A stretch of DNA of 64,000 bases from Atlantibacter sp032062175. Its GTDB lineage: Bacteria > Pseudomonadota > Gammaproteobacteria > Enterobacterales > Enterobacteriaceae. The position numbers and the translations under genes are program-made. Below are positions 8,518 through 16,983 of this stretch, one piece after another (the stretch's first letter is position 1; each line of letters begins with the position of its first letter). Under the pieces are notes generated by a model, which saw only the letters and a list, made by a program, of their open reading frames with translations, had not been told where the DNA came from and made no database searches. Location of the stretch: NCBI RefSeq assembly GCF_032062175.1, contig NZ_DAMBQK010000001.1, positions 62,001 through 126,000 on the forward strand, in the 5' to 3' direction.

Positions 8518-8589
8518 ATGCTGATTTATCGCTGCCATCGTGGCAAACTAGCCGCCGTGTTTAACGCGTCGCGCGCGCCGGAGGAATAG
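8518..8589 (+). CDS. Possible 23-residue upstream peptide coupled to prmB
   Basis: An ATG at 8518 follows GGAGAAGGGTGG and opens a frame of 23 codons (MLIYRCHRGKLAAVFNASR, then APEE). It stops at TAG 8587-8589, where the final G is the first base of the prmB GTG (TAGTG). The overlap would let terminating ribosomes reinitiate on prmB. I know no family for the peptide; it is small enough to be chance. Without comparative data this is only a candidate. Confidence 0.35.
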   Translation: MLIYRCHRGKLAAVFNASRAPEE

Positions 8590-9521
8590 TGGATAAAATT
8601 TTCGTCGATGAAGCAGTCAATGAACTGCATACCATTCAGGATATGCTGCGCTGGTCAGTCAGCCGTTTTAGCGCGGCGGGCATCTGGTATGGTCATGGCA
8701 CCGATAACCCGTGGGATGAGGCGGTACAACTGGTGCTTCCATCGCTTTATCTGCCGCTGGATATTCCTGAAGATATGCGCACCGCGCGCTTAACTTCCAG
8801 CGAACGCCACCGCATTGTCGAGCGTGTGATCCGCCGGGTGAACGAACGTATTCCGGTGGCCTATCTGACCAATAAAGCCTGGTTCTGCGGCCACGAGTTT
8901 TACGTTGATGAGCGCGTGTTGGTGCCGCGTTCGCCGATTGGCGAGCTGATCAACAACCGTTTCGCCGGGCTGTTCGACGGCCAGCCTGAACATATTCTGG
9001 ATATGTGCACCGGCAGCGGCTGCATCGCCATTGCCTGCGCTTATGCCTTCCCTGAAGCTGAAGTCGACGCGGTAGATATTTCTGCCGATGCGCTGGCGGT
9101 GACCGAGCACAACATTGAAGAGCACGGCCTGATCCATCACGTTACCCCGATTCGCTCCGACCTGTTCCGCGACCTGCCGAAAGTGCAGTACGACATCATC
9201 GTGACCAACCCGCCGTATGTGGACGAGGACGATATGTCCGACCTGCCGAACGAGTACCGCCATGAGCCGGAACTGGGGCTGGCGGCGGGCAGCGATGGCC
9301 TGAAGCTGGCGCGCCGCATTCTGGCCTGCTCGCCGGACTACCTGTCCGACCAGGGGATTCTGATTTGTGAAGTGGGTAACAGCATGGTACATCTGATGGA
9401 GCAATATCCGGATGTGCCGTTCACCTGGCTGGAGTTTGATAACGGCGGTGACGGCGTCTTCATGCTGACCAAAGCGCAGCTGATCGCGGCGCGCGAGCAC
9501 TTCAGCATTTATAAAGATTAA
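8589..9521 (+). CDS. prmB: PrmB, uL3 (RplC) glutamine N5-methyltransferase
   Basis: 310 residues with a GTG start, the same length as E. coli. The SAM-binding motif ILDMCTGSGCIAIACAY and the catalytic NPPY (VTNPPYVDEDD) identify a HemK-type glutamine methyltransferase; the N-terminal substrate domain MDKIFVDEAVNELHTIQDML is that of PrmB rather than PrmC. It methylates Gln150 of ribosomal protein uL3 during 50S assembly. The ribosome site GGAGGAA lies just upstream. It is followed by aroC after 61 bases and may be cotranscribed with it. Confidence 0.96.
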   Translation: MDKIFVDEAVNELHTIQDMLRWSVSRFSAAGIWYGHGTDNPWDEAVQLVLPSLYLPLDIPEDMRTARLTSSERHRIVERVIRRVNERIPVAYLTNKAWFCGHEFYVDERVLVPRSPIGELINNRFAGLFDGQPEHILDMCTGSGCIAIACAYAFPEAEVDAVDISADALAVTEHNIEEHGLIHHVTPIRSDLFRDLPKVQYDIIVTNPPYVDEDDMSDLPNEYRHEPELGLAAGSDGLKLARRILACSPDYLSDQGILICEVGNSMVHLMEQYPDVPFTWLEFDNGGDGVFMLTKAQLIAAREHFSIYKD

Positions 9522-9582
9522 TCCAACGGGCTGCGGCCCGTTTCACATCGCTCAAAAACACAACAACGACAACGGAGCCGTG

Positions 9583-10668
9583 ATGGCAGGAAACAGTATT
9601 GGACAATTCTTCCGTGTGACCACCTTCGGGGAATCGCACGGCGTGGCGCTGGGTTGCATCGTCGACGGCGTACCGCCCGGTATCCCGCTGACCGAAGCCG
9701 ATCTCCAGCACGATCTCGACCGCCGCCGTCCCGGCACATCGCGCTACACCACCCAGCGCCGCGAGCCGGACCAGGTAAAAATTCTCTCTGGCGTGTTTGA
9801 AGGCGTCACCACCGGCACCAGTATTGGCCTGCTGATTGAAAATACCGATCAGCGCTCCCAGGATTACAGCGCCATCAAAGACGTGTTCCGTCCGGGACAC
9901 GCGGATTACACCTACGAGCAAAAATATGGCCTGCGTGACTATCGCGGCGGCGGGCGTTCATCCGCCCGTGAAACCGCCATGCGCGTCGCGGCGGGCGCTA
10001 TCGCTAAAAAATATCTGGCGCAGAAATTCGGCGTGGTGATTCGCGGCTGCCTGACCCAGATGGGCGACATCCCGCTGGAAATCAAGGACTGGGATAAGGT
10101 GGAACAGAACCCGTTCTTCTGCCCGGACCCGGATAAAATCGAGGCGCTGGACGAACTGATGCGCGCCCTGAAAAAAGAGGGCGACTCCATCGGCGCGAAA
10201 GTTACCGTGGTGGCTGACGGCGTTCCCGCCGGGCTTGGCGAGCCGGTATTTGACCGCCTGGACGCCGATATCGCCCACGCATTGATGAGCATTAACGCCG
10301 TGAAAGGCGTGGAAATTGGCGACGGTTTTGGTGTGGTGCAACTGCGCGGTAGCCAGAACCGCGATGAAATCACCCACGCCGGTTTTCAGAGCAACCACGC
10401 GGGCGGCGTGCTGGGTGGCATCAGCAGCGGCCAGCAAATCGTCGCGCACATGGCGCTGAAACCCACCTCCAGCATTATGGTGCCGGGGCGCACGGTAAAC
10501 CGTTTCGGCGAAGAAGTAGAAATGATCACCCGTGGGCGTCACGATCCCTGTGTCGGGATCCGCGCCGTGCCGATCGCCGAAGCGATGCTGGCGATTGTCT
10601 TAATGGATCATCTGCTGCGTCAGCGCGCGCAAAACGCCGACGTCAGCACGTCGGTCCCCCGTTGGTAA
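9583..10668 (+). CDS. aroC: AroC, chorismate synthase
   Basis: 361 residues from ATG 9583, the E. coli length; the GTG immediately before it is less likely. Chorismate synthase signatures are present: GESHGVALGCIVDG at the start, RPGHADYTYEQKYG, and GRSSARETAMRVAAGAIAKK in the centre. The enzyme converts EPSP to chorismate with reduced FMN, the last step of the shikimate pathway to aromatic amino acids, folate and quinones. It is followed five bases later by mepA. Confidence 0.98.
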   Translation: MAGNSIGQFFRVTTFGESHGVALGCIVDGVPPGIPLTEADLQHDLDRRRPGTSRYTTQRREPDQVKILSGVFEGVTTGTSIGLLIENTDQRSQDYSAIKDVFRPGHADYTYEQKYGLRDYRGGGRSSARETAMRVAAGAIAKKYLAQKFGVVIRGCLTQMGDIPLEIKDWDKVEQNPFFCPDPDKIEALDELMRALKKEGDSIGAKVTVVADGVPAGLGEPVFDRLDADIAHALMSINAVKGVEIGDGFGVVQLRGSQNRDEITHAGFQSNHAGGVLGGISSGQQIVAHMALKPTSSIMVPGRTVNRFGEEVEMITRGRHDPCVGIRAVPIAEAMLAIVLMDHLLRQRAQNADVSTSVPRW

Positions 10669-10673
10669 ACAGT

Positions 10674-11498
10674 ATGAAACATTCCCTTATCGCCCTGGCG
10701 GCGCTGCTGGCGAGTTCCGTCACGCTGGCCGCTACGCCCTGGCAGAAAGTGCCTAATCCGATCCCCGGCGCGCCGCAGTCTATTGGCGCATTTTCCAATG
10801 GCTGCATCGTGGGGGCGCAGGCGCTGCCGCTAGCCTCCGATCACTATCAGGTGATGCGAACCGATCAGCGCCGCTATTTCGGCCATCCGGAACTGGTGAA
10901 TTTCATCCAGCGTTTTAGTTCCCAGGTGAACGATCTCGGCATGGGAACGGTGCTGGTGGGGGACATGGGAATGGCCGCAGGCGGGCGCTTTGCTACTGGC
11001 CACGCCAGCCATCAAACCGGGCTGGACGTCGATATCTTCCTGCAACTGCCGAAAACCCGCTGGACCTCGGCGCAATTGCTGCGCCCACAGGCGCTTGATC
11101 TGGTGTCTGCCAACGGCAAATCGGTGGTAGCCAGCCGCTGGACCCCGCAGTTGTATAACATGATCAAGCTGGCGGCGCTGGATGACGAAGTGACGCGTAT
11201 TTTCGTTAACCCGGCGATTAAACAACAATTATGCCTGGATGCGGGCACCAACCGCGACTGGCTGAATAAAGTGCGCCCGTGGTTTGCCCATCGCGCTCAT
11301 ATGCATGTGCGCCTGCGCTGCCCCGCTGACAGTCTTGAATGCGTAGAGCAAGCGCCGCCGCCGCCGGGAGATGGCTGTGGCGAAGAGTTGCAAAGCTGGT
11401 TCAAACCGGCGAAACCGGGTAGTCAGTCAACAGAGAAGAAAACGCCTCCGCCACCACCGCCTTCCTGTCAGGCTCTGCTGGATGAACACGTACTTTAA
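10674..11498 (+). CDS. mepA: MepA, penicillin-insensitive murein DD-endopeptidase
   Basis: 274 residues from ATG 10674, as in E. coli. The signal peptide ends at VTLAA-TPWQ near residue 20. Zinc ligands of the LAS family are visible: His110 and Asp120 in GHASHQTGLDVD (with His113), and the HRAHMHVRL motif around 206-211. A proline-rich C-terminal tail (KKTPPPPPPS) is typical. It cuts D-Ala-mDAP cross-links in peptidoglycan in the periplasm. It lies in the tight aroC-mepA-yfcA run with 5- and 10-base gaps. Confidence 0.96.
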   Translation: MKHSLIALAALLASSVTLAATPWQKVPNPIPGAPQSIGAFSNGCIVGAQALPLASDHYQVMRTDQRRYFGHPELVNFIQRFSSQVNDLGMGTVLVGDMGMAAGGRFATGHASHQTGLDVDIFLQLPKTRWTSAQLLRPQALDLVSANGKSVVASRWTPQLYNMIKLAALDDEVTRIFVNPAIKQQLCLDAGTNRDWLNKVRPWFAHRAHMHVRLRCPADSLECVEQAPPPPGDGCGEELQSWFKPAKPGSQSTEKKTPPPPPPSCQALLDEHVL

Positions 11499-11508
11499 GG
11501 ATTAATTC

Positions 11509-12306
11509 GTGGATCTGTTTATGCTTTCCCCGCTGGTGATGGTCGGTTTGTTTTTTATCGCCATGCTCGCGGGGTTTATCGATGCGCTGGCGGGTGGGGG
11601 CGGATTGCTCACTATCCCGGCGCTGCTGGCGACGGGGATGTCGCCTGCCCAGGCGTTAGCCACCAATAAACTTCAGGCCTGCGGTGGTTCACTCTCCGCT
11701 TCTATCTACTTTATCCGCCGTAAAGTGGTCAGCCTGAAGGATCAAAAGCTCAATATCCTGATGACCTTTATCGGCTCCACCAGCGGCGCGCTGCTGGTGC
11801 AGTTCGTGAACTCGGACATTCTGCGCCAAATCCTGCCGATCCTGGTGATCGGCATTGGCCTTTACTTTCTGTTAATGCCTAAGCTGGGCGAAGAAGACCG
11901 GCAACGCCGTCTTTACGGCCTGCCGTTTGCCCTGGTGGCGGGCGGCTGCGTCGGGTTCTATGACGGTTTCTTCGGCCCTGGCGCAGGCTCGTTTTACGCG
12001 CTGGCGTTTGTCACGCTGTGCGGGTTTAATCTGGCGAAATCCACCGCTCATGCCAAAGTGCTTAACGCCACGTCTAACGTCGGCGGCCTGCTACTGTTTA
12101 TTATTGGCGGAAAAGTGGTGTGGGCCACCGGGTTTCTGATGATGGCCGGCCAGTTTATAGGGGCGCGGTTAGGTTCACGTCTGGTGCTCAGCAAAGGCCA
12201 GCAGCTTATCCGTCCGATGATTGTGATTGTTTCCGCTGTGATGAGCGCCAAACTGCTGTTCGACAGCCACGGCGCGGCGCTCCTTCAGTGGCTTGGGATA
12301 CATTAA
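11509..12306 (+). CDS. yfcA: YfcA, TSUP-family membrane protein
   Basis: 265 residues with GTG as the best start in reach. It is very hydrophobic, with about eight membrane segments, and carries the duplicated TauE/SafE-type motif: AGFIDALAGGGGLLTIPALL in the first half and GFYDGFFGPGAGSFYALAF in the second. The family exports sulfur-containing anions such as sulfite or sulfonates in other bacteria; the substrate of YfcA is not known to me. Its stop overlaps the epmC start (TAATG). Confidence 0.93.
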   Translation: MDLFMLSPLVMVGLFFIAMLAGFIDALAGGGGLLTIPALLATGMSPAQALATNKLQACGGSLSASIYFIRRKVVSLKDQKLNILMTFIGSTSGALLVQFVNSDILRQILPILVIGIGLYFLLMPKLGEEDRQRRLYGLPFALVAGGCVGFYDGFFGPGAGSFYALAFVTLCGFNLAKSTAHAKVLNATSNVGGLLLFIIGGKVVWATGFLMMAGQFIGARLGSRLVLSKGQQLIRPMIVIVSAVMSAKLLFDSHGAALLQWLGIH

Positions 12307-12854
12307 TGAGCACTACACACCATTATCAGCAGCTGGTCGATATTTTCGAAGGCTGCTTTTTTAACGATTTTAATACCCGTCTGATTAAAGGCGACGACGA
12401 ACCGATCTATCTTCCGGCTGACGCTGACGCGCCGTATCACCGGATTGTGTTCGCCCACGGCTTTTACGCCAGCGCGCTGCATGAAATTTCCCACTGGTGC
12501 ATCGCCGGGAAAGCGCGCCGCGAGCAGGTAGACTTCGGCTACTGGTATTGCCCGGACGGGCGCGACGCCCAGACCCAGTGCCAGTTTGAGGACGTGGAAA
12601 TCAAACCTCAGGCGCTGGACTGGTTGTTTTGTGAAGCGGCGGGTTTTCCGTTTAACGTTAGCTGCGACAACCTGGAAGGGGACTTCGAGCCGGATCGCAT
12701 CAAGTTTCAGCGCCGGGTTCACGCCCAGGTGATGACGTGGCTGGAAGAGGGCATCCCGGCGCGTCCGGCCCGGTTTATCGCCGCGCTTCAGGACTATTAT
12801 CAAACGCCGCCGCTGACGGCGGACCGTTTTCCGTGGCCAGAAGACCTGTCCTGA
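12306..12854 (+). CDS. epmC: EpmC, elongation factor P lysine hydroxylase
   Basis: 182 residues from ATG 12306, the E. coli length; the start overlaps the yfcA stop by one base, which chooses it over longer frames. Histidine-rich HEISHWCIAGKARR and a conserved GYWYCPDGRD segment match EpmC (YfcM). In E. coli it hydroxylates the beta-lysylated Lys34 of elongation factor P, the last step after EpmA and EpmB. The substrate epmA/epmB/efp genes are not in this window. Confidence 0.95.
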   Translation: MSTTHHYQQLVDIFEGCFFNDFNTRLIKGDDEPIYLPADADAPYHRIVFAHGFYASALHEISHWCIAGKARREQVDFGYWYCPDGRDAQTQCQFEDVEIKPQALDWLFCEAAGFPFNVSCDNLEGDFEPDRIKFQRRVHAQVMTWLEEGIPARPARFIAALQDYYQTPPLTADRFPWPEDLS

Positions 12855-12908
12855 GCCATGCTTTTTGCAGTTGAACCCCATAATATGACGGGTAATTGAG
12901 GAAAGACG

Positions 12909-13187
12909 ATGATCGCAGCATTCGAAGCACGCATTCTGGCGTTGATTGATGACATGGTTGAACACGCCAGTGATGACGAGCTGTTCGCCAGCGGCTACCT
13001 GCGCGGGCACCTGACGCTTGCCGTGGCGGAACTGGAAGGGGGTGACGATCACTCTGCCGACGCCCTGCACCAGAAAGTGACGGAAAGCCTGCAAAAAGCC
13101 ATTGGTGCAGGCGAACTGACCCCGCGCGACCAGGCGCTGGTGTCCGGTATGTGGCAAACGCTGTTCGAGAAAGCCAAAGCCAGTTAA
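12909..13187 (+). CDS. yfcL: YfcL family protein of unknown function
   Basis: 92 residues, matching E. coli YfcL in length and most positions (MIAAFEARILALIDDMV, then DELFASGYLRGHLTLA). Acidic, helical and soluble by appearance, with no signal or membrane segment. The ribosome site GAGGAAAG lies 6 bases upstream. Function unknown; it is the last gene of the prmB-yfcL run, and a hairpin follows. Confidence 0.92.
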   Translation: MIAAFEARILALIDDMVEHASDDELFASGYLRGHLTLAVAELEGGDDHSADALHQKVTESLQKAIGAGELTPRDQALVSGMWQTLFEKAKAS

Positions 13188-13193
13188 TGCCCT

Positions 13194-13240
13194 GGCTTCA
13201 TGCCCTCTTTTCAGCAGATGGCATGAAGCCTCCCGCCTTT
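13194..13240 (+). terminator. Terminator-like hairpin after yfcL
   Basis: GGCTTCATGCC (13194-13204) pairs with GGCATGAAGCC (13220-13230) across a 15-base loop, followed after a few bases by CCTTTTTCCC. It probably ends the upstream run before the cstA promoter. Confidence 0.65.
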
Positions 13241-13541
13241 TTCCCTTGTGTTTTATCCGCTTAGCGCTGCGCTGCCCATTAGCGTGACGTCACCGAGACC
13301 CTGCCGAAAAGGTTGCAACAGGTTTGCCTTGTTAAGGTGATCTTGTTAACAAACTGAAACAAAGAGTGATTGCAGGGCTGGTTTTCCCCGGTAGTGAGGT
13401 TGTTAAATCCTGCGGTTTGTTCTAGAAACAAATTGTAATGTATTGGTCGCTCCTCATACCTCTTAGAGACCCTGATTAGTTTGCGTTTCGCCGCCGCGTG
13501 CAGGCAACCCGAGCTATGACGGACAAAAAATGGAAAACATG
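13241..13541 (+). other. cstA promoter and leader region
   Basis: About 300 bases without a gene. It contains a CRP-like site (13333-13354), the near-palindrome TTTGTTCTAGAAACAAA (13418-13434), and two GGA triplets (13519-13521 and 13532-13534) flanking the translation start, which would suit CsrA. I cannot place the -10 and -35 boxes with confidence. Confidence 0.5.
13333..13354 (+). promoter_or_regulatory. CRP-binding-site candidate upstream of cstA
   Basis: TAAGGTGATCTTGTTAACAAAC agrees with the 22-base CRP consensus at 14 positions by eye, with cores GGTGA and TAACA each one mismatch from TGTGA and TCACA. E. coli cstA is cAMP-CRP dependent, so the placement makes sense. Confidence 0.5.
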
Positions 13542-15647
13542 ATGAATAACTCAGGGAAATACCTCCTCTGGGCAGTGCTCTCCTTAGTGGGCGCATTTGC
13601 TTTGGGATACATCGCTCTGAACCGGGGAGAGCAGATTAACGCGCTGTGGATTGTGGTTGCCGCAGTCTGTGTCTATCTGATCGCTTACCGCTTCTACGGC
13701 CTGTTTATTGCTAAACGGGTGCTGGTCGTGGACTCAACGCGTATGACGCCTGCGGTGCGCCATAACGACGGTCTCGACTACGTGCCAACCGATAAAAAAG
13801 TGCTGTTTGGCCACCACTTTGCGGCAATCGCCGGGGCGGGTCCGCTGGTCGGGCCGGTGCTGGCTGCGCAAATGGGCTATTTGCCGGGCATGCTGTGGAT
13901 CCTCGCGGGCGTGGTTATTGCAGGCGCCGTGCAGGACTTTATGGTGCTGTTTGTCTCTACCCGCCGCGATGGTCGTTCCCTTGGCGAGCTGGTAAAAGAG
14001 GAAATGGGCAACACCGCCGGGGTGATCGCGCTGGTCGCCTGTTTCATGATCATGGTGATTATCCTCGCGGTACTGGCGATGATCGTGGTGAAAGCGCTGA
14101 CCCACAGCCCGTGGGGCACCTACACCGTGGCCTTCACCATTCCGCTGGCGCTGTTTATGGGCGTCTACATTCGCTATCTGCGTCCTGGGCGCATCGGCGA
14201 GGTGTCGGTTATTGGTCTGGTGCTGCTGATTTTCGCGATTATTTCCGGCGGTTGGGTGGCAGAAAGCCCGACATGGGCTCCGTACTTCGACTTTACCGGC
14301 GTACAGTTGACCTGGATGCTGGTGGGCTACGGCTTTGTGGCGGCGGTACTGCCGGTCTGGCTGCTGCTCGCGCCGCGTGACTACCTGTCGACCTTTTTGA
14401 AAATCGGCACCATTGTTGGGCTGGCAATCGGCATCCTGATTATGCGTCCGACCCTGACCATGCCGTCGATTACCAAGTTTATCGACGGGACCGGTCCGGT
14501 CTGGTCCGGCGACATGTTCCCGTTCCTGTTTATCACCATCGCCTGTGGCGCGGTGTCAGGTTTCCACGCGTTAATTTCCTCCGGCACCACGCCGAAAATG
14601 CTGGCTAACGAAAATCAGGCCTGCCTGATTGGCTACGGCGGCATGCTGATGGAATCCTTCGTGGCGATCATGGCGCTGGTGGCGGCATGCGTTATCGACC
14701 CGGGCGTGTACTTCGCCATGAACAGCCCAATGGCGGTGCTGGTTCCGGCGGGTGCCACTGATGCGGTGGCCTCTGCGGCACAGGTGGTGAGCAGTTGGGG
14801 CTTCCAGATCACCCCGGAAACCCTGACGCAAATCGCTAACGAAGTGGGCGAGCAGTCGATCATCTCCCGTGCGGGCGGTGCACCGACCCTGGCGGTAGGG
14901 ATGGCGTACATTCTGCACGGCGCGCTGGGCGGCCTGATGGATGTCTCCTTCTGGTATCACTTCGCGATCCTGTTCGAAGCACTGTTTATCCTGACGGCGG
15001 TGGATGCCGGTACCCGTGCCGCGCGCTTTATGTTGCAGGACCTGCTGGGCGTGATCTCTCCGGGCCTGAAACGTACTGATTCGCTGCCTGCCAACATTCT
15101 GGCGACGGCGCTGTGCGTACTGGCGTGGGGTTACTTCCTGCACCAGGGCGTGGTTGACCCGCTGGGCGGCATCAACACCCTGTGGCCGCTGTTTGGTATC
15201 GCCAACCAGATGCTGGCAGGCATGGCGCTGATGCTTTGCGCAGTGGTGCTGTTCAAGATGAAACGCCAACGCTACGCATGGGTTGCGCTGGTTCCTACCG
15301 CATGGCTGCTGATTTGCACCATGACGGCGGGCTGGCAGAAAGCGTTTAGCCCGGATGCTAAAGTGGGCTTCCTGGCTATCGCCAACAAATTCCAGGCGAT
15401 GATCGACAGCGGCAACATTCCGGCGCAATACACCCAGGCGCAGCTGGCGCGACTGGTGTTTAACAACCGTCTGGATGCGGGCCTGACCATCTTCTTTATG
15501 GTGGTGGTGGTGGTGATTGCGCTGTTCTCAATCAAGACCGCGCTGGCGGCATTGAAAGTCGATAAGCCCACCGCGAAAGAGGTGCCTTACGAGCCGATGC
15601 CGGAAAACTATCAGGATATCGTGACCCAGGCGAAAAGCGCCCACTAA
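13542..15647 (+). CDS. cstA: CstA, carbon-starvation-induced pyruvate/peptide transporter
   Basis: 701 residues from ATG 13542 (GGAAAAC six bases upstream), the same as E. coli CstA; ATGs at 13530 and 13539 would add four or one residues. Many membrane segments; the CstA core is clear (YVPTDKKVLFGHHFAAIAGA, GPLVGPVLAAQMGYLPGM, FHALISSGTTPK). The region MNNSGKYLLWA and the C-terminus YEPMPENYQDIV match CstA rather than its paralogue BtsT, which has an insertion near residue 390 that is absent here. CstA imports pyruvate and has been linked to peptide uptake. It is followed by its usual small partner. Confidence 0.93.
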   Translation: MNNSGKYLLWAVLSLVGAFALGYIALNRGEQINALWIVVAAVCVYLIAYRFYGLFIAKRVLVVDSTRMTPAVRHNDGLDYVPTDKKVLFGHHFAAIAGAGPLVGPVLAAQMGYLPGMLWILAGVVIAGAVQDFMVLFVSTRRDGRSLGELVKEEMGNTAGVIALVACFMIMVIILAVLAMIVVKALTHSPWGTYTVAFTIPLALFMGVYIRYLRPGRIGEVSVIGLVLLIFAIISGGWVAESPTWAPYFDFTGVQLTWMLVGYGFVAAVLPVWLLLAPRDYLSTFLKIGTIVGLAIGILIMRPTLTMPSITKFIDGTGPVWSGDMFPFLFITIACGAVSGFHALISSGTTPKMLANENQACLIGYGGMLMESFVAIMALVAACVIDPGVYFAMNSPMAVLVPAGATDAVASAAQVVSSWGFQITPETLTQIANEVGEQSIISRAGGAPTLAVGMAYILHGALGGLMDVSFWYHFAILFEALFILTAVDAGTRAARFMLQDLLGVISPGLKRTDSLPANILATALCVLAWGYFLHQGVVDPLGGINTLWPLFGIANQMLAGMALMLCAVVLFKMKRQRYAWVALVPTAWLLICTMTAGWQKAFSPDAKVGFLAIANKFQAMIDSGNIPAQYTQAQLARLVFNNRLDAGLTIFFMVVVVVIALFSIKTALAALKVDKPTAKEVPYEPMPENYQDIVTQAKSAH

Positions 15648-15673
15648 TGATTTCACTGAAAGTGAAGTAATCC

Positions 15674-15704
15674 ACTCCCCGGCTTAACGGCTGGGGAGTT
15701 TTTG
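15674..15704 (+). terminator. Intercistronic hairpin between cstA and the YbdD-like gene
   Basis: ACTCCCC...GGGGAGT with a short loop followed by TTTTT lies between the cstA stop and the next ribosome site. It would act as a partial terminator, lowering expression of the two downstream genes relative to cstA. Confidence 0.65.
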
Positions 15705-15728
15705 GCTTTATAGACAGAAGGAGACGGT

Positions 15729-15926
15729 ATGTTTGATACCTTAGCCAAAGCCGGTAAATATCTGGGCCAGGCGGCGAAATTAATGGTCGGCGTACCGGAT
15801 TACGATAACTATGTTCAGCACATCCGGCTTAATCATCCCGATCAAACGCCGATGACCTATGAAGAATTTTTCCGTGAACGCCAGGACGCACGTTACGGCG
15901 GGAAAGGCGGAGCCCGCTGCTGTTAA
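15729..15926 (+). CDS. YbdD/YjiX family small protein (DUF466)
   Basis: 65 residues. MFDTLAKAGKYLGQAAKLMVGVPDYDNYV, with the family motifs PDYDNYVQHIRLNHP and MTYEEFFRERQDARY and a cysteine pair at the end (RCC), is diagnostic of YbdD/YjiX. Members are nearly always encoded directly after a CstA- or BtsT-type transporter and are needed for transport in some bacteria. The AGAAGGAGA ribosome site is strong. It has a 9-base gap to the following GTPase gene. I withhold a symbol because ybdD and yjiX are close paralogues. Confidence 0.9.
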   Translation: MFDTLAKAGKYLGQAAKLMVGVPDYDNYVQHIRLNHPDQTPMTYEEFFRERQDARYGGKGGARCC

Positions 15927-15935
15927 GGAAATGAG

Positions 15936-16952
15936 ATGAACAATGCTGTTGCAGTCACCCTGTTAACCGGGTTTTTGGGGTCCGGTAAAACCACGCTGAT
16001 TAACCATTTTCTCACCCACCACGCCGACGCATCGGTGGCGATTCTGGAAAACGAATTCGGCGCGGTGAATATTGACGGCGCGCTGCTGCGCGGCGGCGAT
16101 AACGTTAACGTTGTCGAACTGTCCAACGGCTGCGTGTGTTGCAGCGTGCGCGGCGAATTTACCGCCGCCCTCACCGAACTGCTGGCCCAGCGCCAGCGCG
16201 GCGAATTAACCTTCGATCGCCTGATTGTTGAAACCACCGGCCTCGCCGACCCGGCCCCGATTATCCAGACCTTTTTTGTTGAAGAGGCGCTGCGTGAAGC
16301 GCTGCGGCTGGATGCGGTGATTACGCTGGCGGATTGTCACCATATTTCCCGCCAGTTGGATGAGCATCCGGTTGCCGCCTCACAGCTCGGTTTCGCCGAT
16401 CGCATTTTGTTGACCAAAGCGGATACCTGCGATGAACATCAGCATAATGAGGCGCTGGCGCGCATCCATCAGATCAACAACAAAGCCGAGATCTACCAGA
16501 TCGAAAACGGCGTCTGCCCGGCGGATCTGTGGCTCGACATCAACGCGTTTGAGTTGAGCGACGGCAATGGCCTGACCAAAGGCTTCCACGCGATCCGCCC
16601 AGCCGATCAATCTTCACCGCGCTTTACGCCATTTAAAGAAACCAAACGCTCCTGGGACGACGCCATTCAGGCGCACGTTTTTGAAGCGGGCTGGATGGAT
16701 TTGCATAAGGCCGGGGCGTTTATGGAGCAGTGCGTAGAGCGCTACGGTAATGACATGTTGCGCTACAAAGGGGTGCTGGCGATTGCCGGAAATCCCCAGC
16801 GCCTGATTGTCCAGGGTGTGCATAAAGTGGTGGGCTTTGATTACGGCTCACCCTGGAATGAAAGCGAAACGCCCCAGTCGCGGCTGGTGATAATCGGGCG
16901 CTATCTGCCCGTTGATGAACTGAGAGCGGCTTTCGCTCAGGCGACCGCGTAA
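15936..16952 (+). CDS. YjiA-like G3E-family GTPase / metallochaperone
   Basis: 338 residues. The P-loop GFLGSGKTT, the metal-binding CxCC motif (GCVCCS), ETTGLADPAPIIQTFF (Walker B/switch region) and the guanine-specificity motif LTKAD identify the COG0523/CobW group, closest to YjiA among those I know. The C-terminal domain (DMLRYKGVLAIAGNPQRLIVQGV) is the usual CobW C-domain. Such GTPases bind zinc or other transition metals. In E. coli yjiA follows btsT-yjiX; here a YjiA-like gene follows cstA and a YbdD-like gene, 9 bases after the latter. It could be a distinct paralogue of yjiA. Confidence 0.88.
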   Translation: MNNAVAVTLLTGFLGSGKTTLINHFLTHHADASVAILENEFGAVNIDGALLRGGDNVNVVELSNGCVCCSVRGEFTAALTELLAQRQRGELTFDRLIVETTGLADPAPIIQTFFVEEALREALRLDAVITLADCHHISRQLDEHPVAASQLGFADRILLTKADTCDEHQHNEALARIHQINNKAEIYQIENGVCPADLWLDINAFELSDGNGLTKGFHAIRPADQSSPRFTPFKETKRSWDDAIQAHVFEAGWMDLHKAGAFMEQCVERYGNDMLRYKGVLAIAGNPQRLIVQGVHKVVGFDYGSPWNESETPQSRLVIIGRYLPVDELRAAFAQATA

Positions 16953-16957
16953 ACACC

Positions 16958-16983
16958 GGCGGATGCGCTAAACCGCGTCCGCC
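16958..16983. terminator. Bidirectional terminator between the GTPase gene and mnmC
   Basis: GGCGGATGCG and CGCGTCCGCC form a stem with a CTAAAC-centred loop between convergent genes. T-rich sequence follows on the plus strand (TTTATTTT). Confidence 0.7.
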
